Origin: Chromohalobacter marismortui
GTDB lineage: Bacteria; Pseudomonadota; Gammaproteobacteria; Pseudomonadales; Halomonadaceae
Assembly (NCBI RefSeq): GCF_004364315.1
Contig: NZ_SOBR01000002.1
Span: forward strand, 558,001 to 622,000
Length of the DNA: 64,000 nt
Reading direction: 5' to 3'
Of this stretch, positions 1 through 16,312 are shown piece by piece. The notes under the pieces were generated by a model. That model was not told where the DNA came from and did not search any database. It saw nothing but the letters and a program-made list of their open reading frames with translations. Position 1 is the first letter of the stretch, and every line of letters begins with the position of its first letter. The position numbers were made by a program, and so were the translations under genes.

Positions 1-1
1 C

Positions 2-391
2 GAAATGACCGCGTTGACGGAGCCCTATGACGGCGTGGCCAACGTGCATTTGACCGCCGCCGAGCACCGCGATGGCATCGTCTTCATGCACCGCGTCGAG
101 GAAGGGCCGGCGAGCCAGAGCTACGGGCTGCAGGTGGCACAGCTCGCCGGCGTGCCGCCTCGGGTCGTCGCCCGGGCACGTGAAAAACTCGCCACCCTGG
201 AACAACAGGAAGTGCATCAAGCCGGCACGCGTGGCGGCATGGGTGACAGCGACGCTGCCACGCCACAGCAGGCGGACCTGTTCGCCAGCGCGCCACATCC
301 GGTCGTCGAGGCACTGGAAAAGCTCGACCTCGACGAGATATCCCCGCGTCAGGCCATGGCCTTGCTCTATGAGTGGCGCGAACAATGCTGA
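2..391 (+). CDS. mutS: DNA mismatch repair protein MutS, C-terminal fragment
   Basis: This is the last 129 codons of a gene that enters from outside the window. The reading frame is open to the left edge. The visible part matches the end of the MutS ATPase domain: a FATHY-type tail followed by '[17 protein letters not shown]', the helical segment that packs the ATPase dimer, then a variable acidic linker and a short conserved C-terminal helix ('[13 protein letters not shown]') of the kind used for tetramerisation. MutS recognises mismatches and recruits MutL. The adjacent fdxA gene on the same strand repeats the mutS-fdxA order known from Pseudomonas. The identification is secure; only the true start is missing. 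Confidence 0.95.
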   Translation, partial: EMTALTEPYDGVANVHLTAAEHRDGIVFMHRVEEGPASQSYGLQVAQLAGVPPRVVARAREKLATLEQQEVHQAGTRGGMGDSDAATPQQADLFASAPHPVVEALEKLDLDEISPRQAMALLYEWREQC

Positions 392-566
392 GGGGGCGTT
401 TGGCTATGAGGCCATTCCAAAACGTTTGCGGCACCGGCTTGCCCGCACGCCGGGCGCGCGACTAAAATGTGGCGCCATTAGAATATGCCATTATAAATCG
501 CTGCCTCGTTTATAACCTTGCTGTCAGTTCCGGGCACCGCCGCGACCGAGATTCAGGAGACCCCCC

Positions 567-890
567 ATGACATTCGTCGTCACCGAAAACTGCATTCGCT
601 GTAAATACACCGACTGCGTCGAAGTCTGTCCGGTGGACTGCTTCTACGAAGGCCCCAATTTTCTGGTGATCCACCCCGACGAGTGCATCGACTGCGCACT
701 GTGCGAGCCGGAATGCCCCGCCGAAGCGATCTATTCGGAAGACGAATTACCCGACGACCAGACGTCTTTTATCGAGCTCAACGCCGAACTTTCCGAAGTC
801 TGGCCCAATATCAGCGAGAAGAAGGACCCGCTTCCCGACGCTGAGCAATGGGACGGTAGCGCTGACAAGCTGCAATACCTCGAACGCTGA
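567..890 (+). CDS. fdxA: Ferredoxin FdxA, 7Fe-type
   Basis: A 107-residue small acidic electron carrier with two iron-sulfur clusters. Cysteines at about 9, 17, 21 and 25 and the cluster '[12 protein letters not shown]' at about 40-50 give the pattern of 3Fe-4S plus 4Fe-4S ferredoxins of the Azotobacter FdI type. The length fits the family. The start follows an AGGAG ribosome binding site at about 556. A strong intrinsic terminator lies 30 bases after the stop, so the gene is probably transcribed alone. It sits between mutS and a Csr/Rsm-like RNA gene, the same relation seen around rsmZ in Pseudomonas. The redox partner cannot be told from the sequence. Confidence 0.96.
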   Translation: MTFVVTENCIRCKYTDCVEVCPVDCFYEGPNFLVIHPDECIDCALCEPECPAEAIYSEDELPDDQTSFIELNAELSEVWPNISEKKDPLPDAEQWDGSADKLQYLER

Positions 891-920
891 TCGGGTCGCA
901 ACATCCTCGGCGCGCCACGC

Positions 921-952
921 AACGCCGGCCTCTCGACGAGGCCGGCGTTTTT
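921..952 (+). terminator. Intrinsic terminator of fdxA
   Basis: Ten-base-pair perfect stem AACGCCGGCC / GGCCGGCGTT with a nine-base loop, followed by a short T run (948-952). It is placed correctly to end fdxA transcription. Confidence 0.9.
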
Positions 953-978
953 CGACCCGTCAGAAAAGCACACACAAA

Positions 979-1213
979 AAAAGCGGCCCGAAGGCCGCTG
1001 CATCCCATTCATCCCTGAGCGGGTCCCTCCGCTCGACTCTCTGAGTGCGCTCCATGCCTGCCATGGGCTCCCTCCACGACAGGCGCACCCTGCTGCATCC
1101 CAATCTGCCTCCAGGTAAGCAATGCCTTTGCTCATCCTGTGCAGACGCATTGTTGCGGAAGCCGTGGCAGGCCTCAACCGGGCCCATCCCCTGACGTTTC
1201 CCCGAGAGCGTCG
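979..1213 (-). ncRNA. Candidate CsrB/RsmZ-family regulatory RNA
   Basis: Read on the minus strand, about 235 bases between a TATATT-like -10 box (1226-1221) and a strong intrinsic terminator (GCGGCC-TTCG-GGCCGC then seven T) hold no plausible protein but about a dozen GGA triplets, many as GGGA or AGGA, several in short predicted loops. Repeated GGA loops are the binding sites by which CsrB/RsmZ RNAs titrate the translational regulator CsrA/RsmA. In Pseudomonas rsmZ lies next to fdxA, as here. An 18-base GacA-type box lies about 110 bases upstream of the inferred start. The 5' end is inferred from the -10 box; the 3' end is well defined. Family assignment rests on motif density, synteny and the promoter box. 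Confidence 0.75.
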
Positions 1214-1314
1214 GGCAGGGAATATAAAAACCTTTTAAAAACAACGAACTAAAATAAACAAGGAACGTTTATCGCACCTATTGCTCTTGTTTATCGCCGA
1301 TGGATGGCATTCTT

Positions 1315-1332
1315 TGTACGAAATGTCTTACA
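1315..1332 (-). promoter_or_regulatory. Candidate GacA upstream activating sequence of the sRNA
   Basis: On the minus strand the sequence reads TGTAAG-ACATTT-CGTACA, which matches the known GacA consensus TGTAAG-N6-CTTACA at all but one position. An additional TGTAAG half-site lies at 1349-1354. GacA~P activates transcription of rsmY/rsmZ-type RNAs through such boxes, and this one lies just upstream of the GGA-rich RNA gene. Confidence 0.65.
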
Positions 1333-1396
1333 AACAAAGAATCCCAAACTTACACACTTCCCGCAGAGCACCGCCCGCACGAGGCATCAAACAAAA

Positions 1397-1422
1397 CGGC
1401 GGCCCTGTGGCCGCCGCGAAGC
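1397..1422 (-). terminator. Intrinsic terminator of eno
   Basis: Perfect eight-base-pair stem CGGCGGCC / GGCCGCCG with loop CTGT (1397-1416). An A-rich tract at 1389-1396 becomes the U tract on the minus strand. It lies 45 bases beyond the eno stop codon. Confidence 0.85.
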
Positions 1423-1461
1423 TGCAAACGTCATGTCATAAGGACGAGTAGTGTACCGGTA

Positions 1462-2763
<1,302 letters not shown>

Positions 2764-2876
2764 TCATCCTCGTGTTAACGATGGGTCGTTTCAGCATATC
2801 GAGAGGGTAGCGGTCGCGTTGACCGCTACGGGCGGCTCCGCTCGTCGTGTACTCGACTATCGCATGCGTCGGTGTC

Positions 2877-7114
<4,238 letters not shown>

Positions 7115-7153
7115 TCAGCGAGTAGCAGGCGCTACTCAGGCCGCCGACGGCGC

Positions 7154-10100
7154 TTATTCCGGCTGACGCCGAGATTGCGCCAGCAGGCCGTTGAGGCTTG
7201 CCGCCTTGGGCTTCACCAGCCAGAAATGGCGGATGAAGTCGGAGAAATCCTCGAGGATCGCCTGCCCCCGTGCAGAGCCGGTTTCGGCGACGTAGTCCTC
7301 GATCATCTCCCGCAGATGGCGCCGGTAGGCTTCCATGACCTCGGTATTGATGCGGTGGATCTCGACCAGTTCGTGGTTGTACTTATCGACGAAGGTGCGA
7401 TCTTCGTCGAGCACATACGCGAACCCGCCGGTCATGCCCGCCCCGAAGTTGATGCCGGTCTCGCCAAGCACCGCGACCAGGCCACCGGTCATGTATTCGC
7501 AGCAGTGATCGCCGGCGCCTTCGATGACCGCGTGCACCCCGGAGTTGCGCACCGCGAAGCGCTCACCCGCCGTGCCTGCCGCGAACAATTTGCCGCCGGT
7601 CGCACCGTACAGGCAGGTATTGCCGATGATCGCCGTCTTGTGGCTTTCGAAGCGGCTCTCGCGGGGGGGCACGATGACGACCTTGCCACCGTTCATGCCC
7701 TTGCCGACATAGTCGTTGGCATCGCCTTCGAGATAGAGCTGCAGGCCACGCGCGTTCCACACGCCGAAGCTCTGCCCGGCCACGCCGGAGAAGCGCGCGG
7801 TAATCGGCGCGTCTTCGAGCCCCGCTTCGCCATAGCGCTTGGCGATCGCGCCGGACACCCGGGCACCCACGCTGCGGTCGCAGTTGGTGATCCGGAAGCT
7901 GAACTCCCCGCCCGACTTGGCTTCGATGGCCGGCAGCAACGCCTCCAGCACTTCCTGATTCTTGGCACCGGGATCGTGCGGCTCGTTGCGACCGACCTGG
8001 CAAAATTGCGGCGCCCCCTTGGGCACATGATCGTTCTGCAGTAACGGCATCAAGTCGAGCTTGCGCTGCGACGCCGTCTCACCCTCGAGGATCTCGAGCA
8101 GGTCGGTACGCCCGATCAGGTCGGTCAACTGGCGCACGCCCAGCAGTGCCATAAGCTCGCGTACTTCCTCGGCGATGAAGCGGAAGTAGTGCTTGACCAT
8201 GTCCACGGTGCCGCGGAAATGCTCGTCGCGCAGATGCTGGTGCTGGGTCGCGACGCCGGTGGCGCAGTTGTTGAGGTGGCAGATGCGCAGGTACTTGCAG
8301 CCCAGCGCCACCATCGGCGCGGTGCCGAAACCGAAGCTCTCGGCGCCCAGGATCGCCGCCTTGACCACATCGAGACCGGTCTTCAGGCCGCCGTCGGTCT
8401 GCAGGCGAATCTTGTCGCGCAGACTGTTGATGCGCAGCGCCTGATGCACCTCGGGCAGCCCCAGTTCCCACGGGCTGCCGGCATGCTTGATCGAGGTCAG
8501 CGGACTCGCCGCGGTACCGCCATCATAGCCGGAGACGGTGATCAGGTCGGCGTAGGCCTTGGCCACGCCGGTGGCGATGGTGCCGATGCCGGGCTCGGAG
8601 ACCAGCTTCACCGACACCTGGGCGGCCGGGTTGACCTGCTTCAAATCGAAGATCAGCTGGGCCAGATCCTCGATGGAGTAGATATCGTGATGCGGCGGCG
8701 GCGAGATCAGCGTCACGCCCGGCACGGCGTAGCGCAACCGTGCGATCAGTTCGTTGACCTTGCCGCCGGGCAACTGGCCGCCCTCGCCGGGCTTGGCACC
8801 CTGCGCGACCTTGATCTGCAGCACCTCGGCATTGACCAGATAGGCCGGTGTCACACCGAAACGCCCGGAGGCGATCTGCTTGATCTTCGAGGAGCGAACG
8901 GTACCGTAGCGGGCCGGGTCCTCGCCGCCCTCGCCGGAGTTGGAGCGTCCGCCGGTCTCGTTCATGGCCTGCGCCAGTGCCTCGTGGGCTTCCGGCGACA
9001 ACGCCCCGAGCGACATGCCGGCGCTGTCGAAGCGCGGCAGCAGGTTCTCGACCGGTTCCACCTCGTCGAGCGGCAACGGCTCGGGGGCCGGCTTGAGCAT
9101 CAGCAGGTCGCGAAGGGTCGCCACCGAGCGCTCGTTGACGGTCTGTGCGAACTGCTTCCACTTGGCGTAATCGCCGCTTTGCACCGCACCTTGCAATTGC
9201 ATGACCACGTCGGGGTTATAGGCGTGGTATTCATGGTCGTGCACGTACTTCACCAGACCGCCCTGACGGATGCCCTTGCGTGGGATCCAGGCATCGCGGG
9301 CCAGCAGTTCCTGCTGGAGCTGCAGCTCGGCGAAACCGGCGCCCTCGATGCGCGAGGCCATGCCGGTGAAACACATGTCCATGACCTCGGAGGACAGCCC
9401 CACGGCCTCGAACAACTGCGACCCGCGGTACGATGCCAGCGTCGAGATCCCCATCTTGGAGAGGATCTTGTAGAGCCCCTTCTGCAGGCCCTTGCGGTAA
9501 TTCTCGCGGGCGTCCGCCGGGTTGCCGGTCAGCTCGCCGGTGTTATGCATGTCGGCCATGACCTGATAAGCCAGGTACGGATACACCGCCGTGGCCCCCA
9601 CGCCGAACAGTACCGCCATCTGGTGGGCATCGCGGGCATAGCCCGTCTCGACCACCAGGTTGACGCGCGGCCGCAGGGTCTTGCGGCCCAGGTGATGATG
9701 GACCGCGCCCACCGCCAGCGCAGGGTGAATCGGCAGCTTGCCGCGCGTCAGATCGGCATCCGACAGCACCAGAATCACCTTGCCGTCGCGGGCGGCATCC
9801 TCGGCCCGCTGACATAGGGCGAGCAGCGCCTGCTTGAGCGTGTCGTGCTCGGGGTCGTATCCCAGGCTCAGCGTGTGGCTCGTGAACGCCGGATCGTCCT
9901 GCGTCACCAGCGCGGTGAACTTGCGCGGCGAGAGCACCGGCGTGGTCAGAATCAGGCGGTGCGCATGCTCGGGCGTCGCCTCGAAGACGTTGAGCTCGGC
10001 GCCGCAACAGGTTTCCAGCGACATCACGATCGCTTCACGCAGCGGATCGATCGCTGGATTGGTGACCTGAGCGAACTTCTGCCGAAAATAATCTGTCAGC

Positions 10101-11605
10101 AGGCGTCCATGACGCGAGAGCACCGCCATCGGCGTGTCGTCGCCCATCGACCCCACCGCCTCTTGGCCGCCTTCGGCCAAGGGTCGCAGCAATTGACCGC
10201 GCTCCTCGGACGTCACCTGAAACATCTTCTGATAGACGTTGAGTTCATCGCGCGCCATAGGCTGGAAGCGTGCCAGCTCGGTGAGTGCCGACTCCAGATA
10301 ATGCGCATGCTGCTTCAGCCAGCGCCGATAGGGATACGCCGAGCGCAGGCGTTCATCGACGTCAGGCGTGTGCAGGAGTTCGCCGGTCTGGGTGTCCACC
10401 GCGAGAATCTGTCCCGGCCCCACGCGCCCCTTGGCGACGACATCCTCGGGCTTGTAATCGTAGACGCCGATCTCGGAGGAAAGCGTGATGTAGCCGTTCT
10501 CGGTGATCACCCAACGCGCCGGACGCAGCCCATTGCGATCGAGCATGCACACTGCGTGGCGACCATCGGTCATCACCAGGCCGGCCGGGCCGTCCCAGGG
10601 CTCCATGTGCATGGAGTTGTACTCGTAGAAGGCGCGCAAATCGCCATCCATGGTTTCGACGTTCTGCCACGCCGGCGGCACCATCATGCGCACCGCGTTG
10701 TAAAGGTCCATGCCCCCGGTCAGCAATACCTCGAGCATGTTATCCATGCTCGAGGAGTCGGAGCCCGAGGTATTGACGATCTCGTCGAGCTCGGTGATCT
10801 CCGGCAACAACGGCGACAGGAAGTTTTCCTTGCGCGCATTGGCCCAGCCACGGTTGGCCTCGACCGTATTGATCTCCCCATTGTGCGCCAGGAAGCGAAA
10901 GGGCTGCGCCAGCGGCCAACGTGGCGCGGTATTGGTGGAGAAGCGCTGATGGAAGACGCAGATCGCCGTGTGCAGTCGCTCGTCACCCAGATCGCGATAG
11001 AAGGTGGGCAGGTCCGCCGGCATCATCAGTCCCTTATAGGACACCACCTCGGAAGACAACGAGCAGATATAGAAGTCTTCTTCTGTCTTGAGCGCTTGCT
11101 CGGCATAACGCCGCGCCATGAACAGATCGACATTGAACGCCTGGGTGTCGCGCGCGTCGTCCGCCTCGACGAAGACCTGGCGAATGCGCGGCAGACATTC
11201 CAGCGCCATGGGACCACAGACCGACGCGTCGGTGGGCACCTCGCGCCAGCCGCTGACACGCAGACCGCGCGCCGTCAGTTGCGTCTCCAGCACCTCGCGC
11301 GCATGCGCCTCACGCGCATCGTCATCGGGTAGAAACACACTCCCCACGGCGAAGCGCTCGCCAAGTTCGATGGCCAATTCCTCGCGAGCCACGATGCGCA
11401 TGAAATCGCTAGGCATCTTGAATAGCAGACCGCAGCCATCGCCGGTCTTGCCGTCGGCGGCGATACCACCACGGTGGGTCATGCAAGTCAGGGACTCGAT
11501 CGCGGTCTTGAGCAGGTCATGACTCGCCTGCCCTTCCATATGCGCAATCAGGCCGAAGCCGCAGTTGTCACGGAACTCGCCAGGCTGGTGAAGGCCTCTC
11601 ATCAT
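7154..11605 (-). CDS. gltB: Glutamate synthase (NADPH) large subunit
   Basis: A 1483-residue alpha subunit that hydrolyses glutamine and reductively transfers the ammonia to 2-oxoglutarate. The N-terminal nucleophile Cys is seen in 'FRDNCGFG' after a short propeptide, so the mature protein should begin at that Cys. The FMN/2-oxoglutarate barrel contains '[16 protein letters not shown]' and '[12 protein letters not shown]'. The 3Fe-4S cysteines lie in '[15 protein letters not shown]'. The C-terminal right-handed beta-helix shows repeated 'GGKVV..P' and '[10 protein letters not shown]' units. Two adjacent Met codons are possible starts. gltD follows. Confidence 0.98.
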   Translation of the reverse strand: MMRGLHQPGEFRDNCGFGLIAHMEGQASHDLLKTAIESLTCMTHRGGIAADGKTGDGCGLLFKMPSDFMRIVAREELAIELGERFAVGSVFLPDDDAREAHAREVLETQLTARGLRVSGWREVPTDASVCGPMALECLPRIRQVFVEADDARDTQAFNVDLFMARRYAEQALKTEEDFYICSLSSEVVSYKGLMMPADLPTFYRDLGDERLHTAICVFHQRFSTNTAPRWPLAQPFRFLAHNGEINTVEANRGWANARKENFLSPLLPEITELDEIVNTSGSDSSSMDNMLEVLLTGGMDLYNAVRMMVPPAWQNVETMDGDLRAFYEYNSMHMEPWDGPAGLVMTDGRHAVCMLDRNGLRPARWVITENGYITLSSEIGVYDYKPEDVVAKGRVGPGQILAVDTQTGELLHTPDVDERLRSAYPYRRWLKQHAHYLESALTELARFQPMARDELNVYQKMFQVTSEERGQLLRPLAEGGQEAVGSMGDDTPMAVLSRHGRLLTDYFRQKFAQVTNPAIDPLREAIVMSLETCCGAELNVFEATPEHAHRLILTTPVLSPRKFTALVTQDDPAFTSHTLSLGYDPEHDTLKQALLALCQRAEDAARDGKVILVLSDADLTRGKLPIHPALAVGAVHHHLGRKTLRPRVNLVVETGYARDAHQMAVLFGVGATAVYPYLAYQVMADMHNTGELTGNPADARENYRKGLQKGLYKILSKMGISTLASYRGSQLFEAVGLSSEVMDMCFTGMASRIEGAGFAELQLQQELLARDAWIPRKGIRQGGLVKYVHDHEYHAYNPDVVMQLQGAVQSGDYAKWKQFAQTVNERSVATLRDLLMLKPAPEPLPLDEVEPVENLLPRFDSAGMSLGALSPEAHEALAQAMNETGGRSNSGEGGEDPARYGTVRSSKIKQIASGRFGVTPAYLVNAEVLQIKVAQGAKPGEGGQLPGGKVNELIARLRYAVPGVTLISPPPHHDIYSIEDLAQLIFDLKQVNPAAQVSVKLVSEPGIGTIATGVAKAYADLITVSGYDGGTAASPLTSIKHAGSPWELGLPEVHQALRINSLRDKIRLQTDGGLKTGLDVVKAAILGAESFGFGTAPMVALGCKYLRICHLNNCATGVATQHQHLRDEHFRGTVDMVKHYFRFIAEEVRELMALLGVRQLTDLIGRTDLLEILEGETASQRKLDLMPLLQNDHVPKGAPQFCQVGRNEPHDPGAKNQEVLEALLPAIEAKSGGEFSFRITNCDRSVGARVSGAIAKRYGEAGLEDAPITARFSGVAGQSFGVWNARGLQLYLEGDANDYVGKGMNGGKVVIVPPRESRFESHKTAIIGNTCLYGATGGKLFAAGTAGERFAVRNSGVHAVIEGAGDHCCEYMTGGLVAVLGETGINFGAGMTGGFAYVLDEDRTFVDKYNHELVEIHRINTEVMEAYRRHLREMIEDYVAETGSARGQAILEDFSDFIRHFWLVKPKAASLNGLLAQSRRQPE

Positions 11606-12007
11606 GGGCGTGCCTCACAATTTTTGAAAACTTGTGTCCAGAAATAATCGTGTTATGCTTAACGGTTATCTTTTATTTTTGAAGGTCGAAAAGCACATCA
11701 TTCGGTGGCGCTTTGGGGTGAAAAAGGCCAATCAGCATAGCCCCTGCCCCCCACTCAAGCAATTCCAGTGCCTACCACGCCCCTCCAAAACCGTGCGACA
11801 TCGCGGATCCAACTCGCACCCTCCCCAAAAAACACCCTTTTATCAGTTAGTTACGTAAAAAACGCGTGAGAAAGCGCCACCATGCGACTTTAGTCGAATA
11901 TTTTACGCCACCCCATGCCGATTACGCATGAGGCATGCCGATATGGAAATATTGTCGCGCGAAATTCCCCTGTGCACAAACGTGCGGACCCTCGCTGCGC
12001 CACCAGC
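11606..12007. other. Intergenic region upstream of gltB
   Basis: About 400 bases between the divergently placed gltB start (minus) and the aroB terminator. AT-rich stretches at about 11620-11690 and 11840-11900 could hold the gltB promoter. No supported coding sequence, RNA or repeat was recognised. Confidence 0.6.
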
Positions 12008-12035
12008 AAAAACGCCTGCCGAAGGTGGCAGGCGT
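12008..12035 (-). terminator. Intrinsic terminator of the pil-aroK-aroB operon
   Basis: Nine-base-pair stem ACGCCTGCC / GGCAGGCGT (12012-12020 with 12027-12035). An A run at 12008-12012 gives the U tract on the minus strand. It lies 33 bases past the aroB stop. Confidence 0.85.
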
Positions 12036-12067
12036 CATGGTCGTTCATCGTTCAGGTCCAGGCAGGA

Positions 12068-13186
12068 TCAGCGACGCGGGAAGTCCGTGAGCAGCGCGTC
12101 GAGCATGTCGGAGGGCGTCGCATCGTGAATACAGGCGTCACCCAGTCGTGACAGCAATACCAGGCGTAACCGCGCATCGATGTTTTTCTTGTCCAGCCGC
12201 ATGATGGAGAGAAAGTCGTCGCCGCTCATCGACGCCGGCGCCGTCACTGGCAGACCGGCATGCGCAATGAGCGCCTCGACGCGTAGCACCTCGTCAGGCT
12301 CGAGCCAGCCGAGCCGCTGCGATAACGCAGCGGCCATCAACATGCCCGCCCCTACGGCCTCGCCGTGCAACCAGTTACCGTAACCCTGATGCGACTCGAT
12401 GGCGTGACCGAAGGTATGCCCCAGGTTGAGCAGCGCTCGCTGCCCCTGCTCGGTTTCGTCGGCGGCGACGATCTCTGCCTTGATCGCACAGCTTCTGAGG
12501 ATGGCGTCGGTGAGCGCGTCGGCGTCGAGCGCCCGCAATGCCGACATGCGCGCCTCCAGCCAGGCGATGAAGTCGACATCCTGTATCAGGCCGTATTTGA
12601 TGACCTCGGCGAGCCCGGCGGATAACTCTCTGGCCGGCAGCGTGGTGAGCGTCCGGGTGTCGATCACGACCGCCCGCGGCTGCCAGAAGGCACCGAGCAT
12701 GTTCTTGCCACGCGGATGATTGACGCCAGTCTTGCCGCCCACCGAAGAATCCACCTGCGACAACAGCGTGGTGGGAACCTGCACGAAAGCCACACCGCGC
12801 TGATAGCACGCCGCGGCGAAGCCTGCCATATCGCCGATCACGCCACCGCCGAGTGCCACCAGCGTGCAGCGACGATTGAAGCCGGCAGCGAGCAGCGCAT
12901 CCCAGATGCGCTCGACACTGGCCAGTGTCTTGGTGTGCTCGCCATCGGGCAGCACGATCTCCCGCACGTCACGACCATCACCGCTCAACGCATGCTTGAG
13001 ACGCTCCAGGTACAACGGCGCCACCGTTTCGCTGGTGACGATCATCACTTGCTGGCCGGCAAGATAGGGCACCAGCATGTCCGGGTCGTCGAGCAGCCCC
13101 GGCCCGACATGAATCGGATAGCGCCGCGCATCGAGTTCGACATGCAGACGTTGATAAGGCAATGCAGACGAGGCGGTCATGATCAA
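12068..13186 (-). CDS. aroB: 3-dehydroquinate synthase
   Basis: A 372-residue NAD- and metal-dependent enzyme converting DAHP to 3-dehydroquinate, the second step of the shikimate pathway. Recognisable segments are '[10 protein letters not shown]', the glycine-rich '[15 protein letters not shown]', '[19 protein letters not shown]', and metal ligands in '[13 protein letters not shown]'. The start overlaps the aroK stop by four bases (ATGA), which indicates translational coupling. The operon order pilMNOPQ-aroK-aroB is a conserved gammaproteobacterial arrangement. Confidence 0.97.
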   Translation of the reverse strand: MIMTASSALPYQRLHVELDARRYPIHVGPGLLDDPDMLVPYLAGQQVMIVTSETVAPLYLERLKHALSGDGRDVREIVLPDGEHTKTLASVERIWDALLAAGFNRRCTLVALGGGVIGDMAGFAAACYQRGVAFVQVPTTLLSQVDSSVGGKTGVNHPRGKNMLGAFWQPRAVVIDTRTLTTLPARELSAGLAEVIKYGLIQDVDFIAWLEARMSALRALDADALTDAILRSCAIKAEIVAADETEQGQRALLNLGHTFGHAIESHQGYGNWLHGEAVGAGMLMAAALSQRLGWLEPDEVLRVEALIAHAGLPVTAPASMSGDDFLSIMRLDKKNIDARLRLVLLSRLGDACIHDATPSDMLDALLTDFPRR

Positions 13187-13725
13187 GCCTTTAGATCGAG
13201 TGGATCGGACAAACGCTTGGTACGGCGAATGATCTCGTTGACCACCGCCCGTGGGCCGCGCCGATCGGTGCGTACCGTCAGGTCGGCGGTGGCGCGATAA
13301 AGCGGATCGCGCTTGGCGAACAGCTCGCGCAGCACCTGCTCGGGATCGCCATGGCGCAACAGCGGACGGTTGCGATCGCGGGCCGTGCGCCGAATCTGCT
13401 GCTCGACGGACGTTGCCAAGTACACCACCGTGCCACGCTCACGCAGCGCCTGGCGGTTATCTTCGCGCAGCACCGCACCGCCACCGGTCGCAAGGACGAT
13501 GGCTTCGCGGCCTGCCAGCTCACGCAGCATGGCCGTTTCGCGATCGCGAAAACCGCGCTCGCCTTCGACATCGAAAATCCAGGCAATATTGGCGCCACAG
13601 CGCGCCTCGATTTCGTGATCGCTATCGAAGAACGCACGCTTCAACTCGGCTGCCAGCAGGCGTCCGATGGTACTTTTCCCCGCGCCCATGGGGCCGACGA
13701 GAATAATCGTGGGCAGACCCTGCAT
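13183..13725 (-). CDS. aroK: Shikimate kinase I
   Basis: A 180-residue kinase phosphorylating shikimate at the 3-hydroxyl. It has the Walker A loop '[12 protein letters not shown]' at about residues 11-22, the shikimate-binding '[13 protein letters not shown]' region, the Walker B-like '[11 protein letters not shown]', and the LID arginines near '[13 protein letters not shown]'. The start codon shares one base with the pilQ stop (TGATG) and the stop overlaps aroB, so all three are translated from one message. Length is normal. Confidence 0.97.
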   Translation of the reverse strand: MQGLPTIILVGPMGAGKSTIGRLLAAELKRAFFDSDHEIEARCGANIAWIFDVEGERGFRDRETAMLRELAGREAIVLATGGGAVLREDNRQALRERGTVVYLATSVEQQIRRTARDRNRPLLRHGDPEQVLRELFAKRDPLYRATADLTVRTDRRGPRAVVNEIIRRTKRLSDPLDLKA

Positions 13726-15722
13726 CAGCGATTCGCCTGTTCGTCTCCGATGATCTTGGGGGTGATGAAGATTAACAATTCTACCTTTTCACTGGATTCC
13801 TGGGTATAGCGGAACAACGAACCGATGAACGGCAAATCGCCGAGCACTGGCGTTTTATAGAGATTGCGCAATTGTTCGGAGGTCAGTATGCCGCCCAACA
13901 CCACCGTTTCGCCATCATCCACCAGCACCTGGGTCTCGATGGAATTGGTATCGATCGCCGGGGCACCGGCAAAGCTGTTGTCGGCGACAGTATCATTGTT
14001 GATCTTGAGATCCATGACGATGCTGCCATCAGGCGTGATCTGGGGCGTGACATTGAGCTCGAGCACCGCTTCCTTGAACTCCACGTTGGTGGCCCCCGAA
14101 GACGTCGACTCCTGATAGGGAATCTCCTGCCCCTGCTTGATGATCGCCGTCTTCTGGTTGGCGGTGATCACCTTGGGCTGGGAGATGGTCTGGCTCTTGC
14201 CTTCGCTTTCCAGGGCACGCAACTCCAGGTCGAGCAGGACATCGCCGGAGAGATACCCAAAACTGAAGGTGGAGCCGCTGCCATCGCTATCGCCCAGGTC
14301 GACGGACAGGCCGGCGGAAGCTTGATTGGCGCCACTGGGGTTGCGATCGACCACGCTGCCCACGCCATTCTCGTTGAAGCTGACCCCTTCGCGTTGCGAA
14401 ACGCCCCAATTGATACCCAACTCCTGGGAGGCGGTATCGCGGGCGATGACGATGCGCGCTTCGATCTGAACCTGACGGACCGGCACATCGAGCTTGGCAA
14501 GCATATTACGGATGCTGGCCAGCTGCTCGGGGGTATCGCGCAACAACAAGGTGTTGGTTCGCTCGTCGACCACCACTCGCCCGCGCTTCGACAGCAAGCC
14601 AACCCCTTCACTGCCACGCAGCATTTCTGCCAGATTGGCGGCCTTGGCGTAGCGCACCTTGACGTATTCGGTCTCCAGAGGCGCCTGCTCCAGGCTTTCC
14701 TGCGTCTGCTGCTCCATCTGAGCCAGCTCGGCGGCGGGCGCCACCATGATGACATTGCCCTGGCGCCGGCTCGCCAGCCCATGGCTCTTGAGAATCAAGG
14801 CCAGCGCCTGATCCCAGGGCACCTGATCGAGGTTGAGCGTCACGCTGCCCGTGACGCTATCGCTGGCAACGATATTGACCCCGCTAAAATTGGACAGCAC
14901 CGACAACACTTCGCGCACCTTGATGTTCTGGAAGTTGAGGCTGATCGGTTTGCCATCGTATTGCGGTACGCCGTTCACTGACGTTGACGCCTGCTCATCG
15001 CCTGGCTGCACCTCCACGATCAGCTTGTCGCCGCGCTGCGTGACCAGATGCTGAACGTCCTCGCGATTGTCGAACGTCAACGTCACCCCCTTCTCGGTCT
15101 CATCGGGCACGATGCGCGATACCGGGGTATCGAAATCACTCACGTCGAGGATATTGTTCAATTCTTCGGGCAGACGTACGCCGGGCAACGTGACCGTCAA
15201 GGTGTCGCCCTCGGTATTCGTTTGCGGCGTCACGCCGCCCTGATTGAGTGTGACCACCAAACGCCCGCCACCGCTCTCGCCGCGCCGGAAGTCGAAATCG
15301 CGGATGCGCGGTGCCGCGCCGCCCTGCATACCGGCCTCGCCCCCCAGGCGTACACGCAGACGCTGCCCCTGACGCTGGACCGAATAAGACTGAGGCTCCT
15401 CGAGATCGAAGACCAGACGCGTTCGCGCAGGTGTCTCGGCCACCCGCACTTCCTGCAAACCGCCTTGCCCCACCTCGAAGCGTTGTCGTTCGAGCCGACT
15501 GCTCGTCTCCGGCAGGTCGAGTACGACTCGCGGCGGCGATGCGTTGCGATAGCCATTTGGCTGGGGCGCCGGTCCATCGAATGCCAGCAGCGCATTGATC
15601 CCGCCGTCCCCACGCTGGACGAATTCAAGCGACGTCAACGCCGCCGCCTGTACGTGGGCACAGACGACCAGCCCGGCGAGGAAGAACCCGCCGATCAGCC
15701 AGTCGCGCAACGTCCGCATCAT
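13725..15722 (-). CDS. pilQ: Type IV pilus secretin PilQ
   Basis: A 665-residue outer-membrane secretin through which type IV pili pass. It shows an N-terminal signal peptide ending near 'AHVQAA', two AMIN-like domains for peptidoglycan binding (about 28-240), an STN/N0 domain around '[23 protein letters not shown]', an N1 domain, and the C-terminal secretin core with '[12 protein letters not shown]'-type and '[22 protein letters not shown]' motifs. The last gene of the pilMNOPQ block, it overlaps aroK by one base. Length is within the range for PilQ. Confidence 0.96.
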   Translation of the reverse strand: MMRTLRDWLIGGFFLAGLVVCAHVQAAALTSLEFVQRGDGGINALLAFDGPAPQPNGYRNASPPRVVLDLPETSSRLERQRFEVGQGGLQEVRVAETPARTRLVFDLEEPQSYSVQRQGQRLRVRLGGEAGMQGGAAPRIRDFDFRRGESGGGRLVVTLNQGGVTPQTNTEGDTLTVTLPGVRLPEELNNILDVSDFDTPVSRIVPDETEKGVTLTFDNREDVQHLVTQRGDKLIVEVQPGDEQASTSVNGVPQYDGKPISLNFQNIKVREVLSVLSNFSGVNIVASDSVTGSVTLNLDQVPWDQALALILKSHGLASRRQGNVIMVAPAAELAQMEQQTQESLEQAPLETEYVKVRYAKAANLAEMLRGSEGVGLLSKRGRVVVDERTNTLLLRDTPEQLASIRNMLAKLDVPVRQVQIEARIVIARDTASQELGINWGVSQREGVSFNENGVGSVVDRNPSGANQASAGLSVDLGDSDGSGSTFSFGYLSGDVLLDLELRALESEGKSQTISQPKVITANQKTAIIKQGQEIPYQESTSSGATNVEFKEAVLELNVTPQITPDGSIVMDLKINNDTVADNSFAGAPAIDTNSIETQVLVDDGETVVLGGILTSEQLRNLYKTPVLGDLPFIGSLFRYTQESSEKVELLIFITPKIIGDEQANR

Positions 15723-15751
15723 GTGGTTCTCCTGCCTTTACGTGGCCGCCA

Positions 15752-16312
15752 TCACTCGGCGGCTTGCGATGATTCGTTGAATGCCAGGGTGCGACGCCGC
15801 TGACGCCAGGCGTCGCCGCCGTCCCGCACCCGCTCGACCAGTTCGATGCTGGCGTCATTAATCGCCGTGATACGCCCGTAATCGGTTCCCAGATGATCCC
15901 CCTCGAACAGACGATAGACGTTGCCATCCGGCGCGCGAATCAAGGCCGAGGGTTGCCCATCCACCGTCAATATCCCCACCAGCTCGAGTTGCTCCAGCGG
16001 GAAGCGTTCCAAGGGGTCGCGAGGACGCTGACGATCGGGACCGTTATCCTGAGATGAAAGCGCACTCTCCGCCTGCATACGGCGTTCGGCGTTGAAAGGA
16101 CTCCGCTGCTGAGCCTGCGTGTAATGCGCCGTACGATACGTGGGTGAAGGCGGCAGTGCCTCGATGCTTCCTTCAGGACGCTGACGCAGATTATCCAGGC
16201 GCGCGTCCAAGGCATTCAGATCGGCATCACGGCAGCCGCTCAGCATCGCCAAGGCCATCAGCCCGATCAGCGGACCACGCCATCGCCGCCACATCGTCGA
16301 CCACTCACTCAT
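15752..16312 (-). CDS. pilP: Type IV pilus assembly lipoprotein PilP
   Basis: A 186-residue inner-membrane lipoprotein of the pilus alignment complex that links PilN/PilO to the PilQ secretin. The start at 16312 (MSEWSTM) gives a proper lipoprotein signal with lipobox 'LSGC' at about residues 22-25; a longer frame exists but lacks any signal sequence. The C-terminal half contains 'LVGILTVDGQPSALIRAPDGNVYRL', the beta-sandwich typical of PilP. The start overlaps the pilO stop by eight bases. Confidence 0.94.
   Translation of the reverse strand: MSEWSTMWRRWRGPLIGLMALAMLSGCRDADLNALDARLDNLRQRPEGSIEALPPSPTYRTAHYTQAQQRSPFNAERRMQAESALSSQDNGPDRQRPRDPLERFPLEQLELVGILTVDGQPSALIRAPDGNVYRLFEGDHLGTDYGRITAINDASIELVERVRDGGDAWRQRRRTLAFNESSQAAE

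Noticed and set aside
4-515. Other-frame ORFs over the mutS end
   Set aside because: The MutS frame explains the region; the alternatives have no start signals or motifs.
8189-11332. Two plus-strand frames of about 500 codons
   Set aside because: Both lie wholly antisense to gltB and have no signature.
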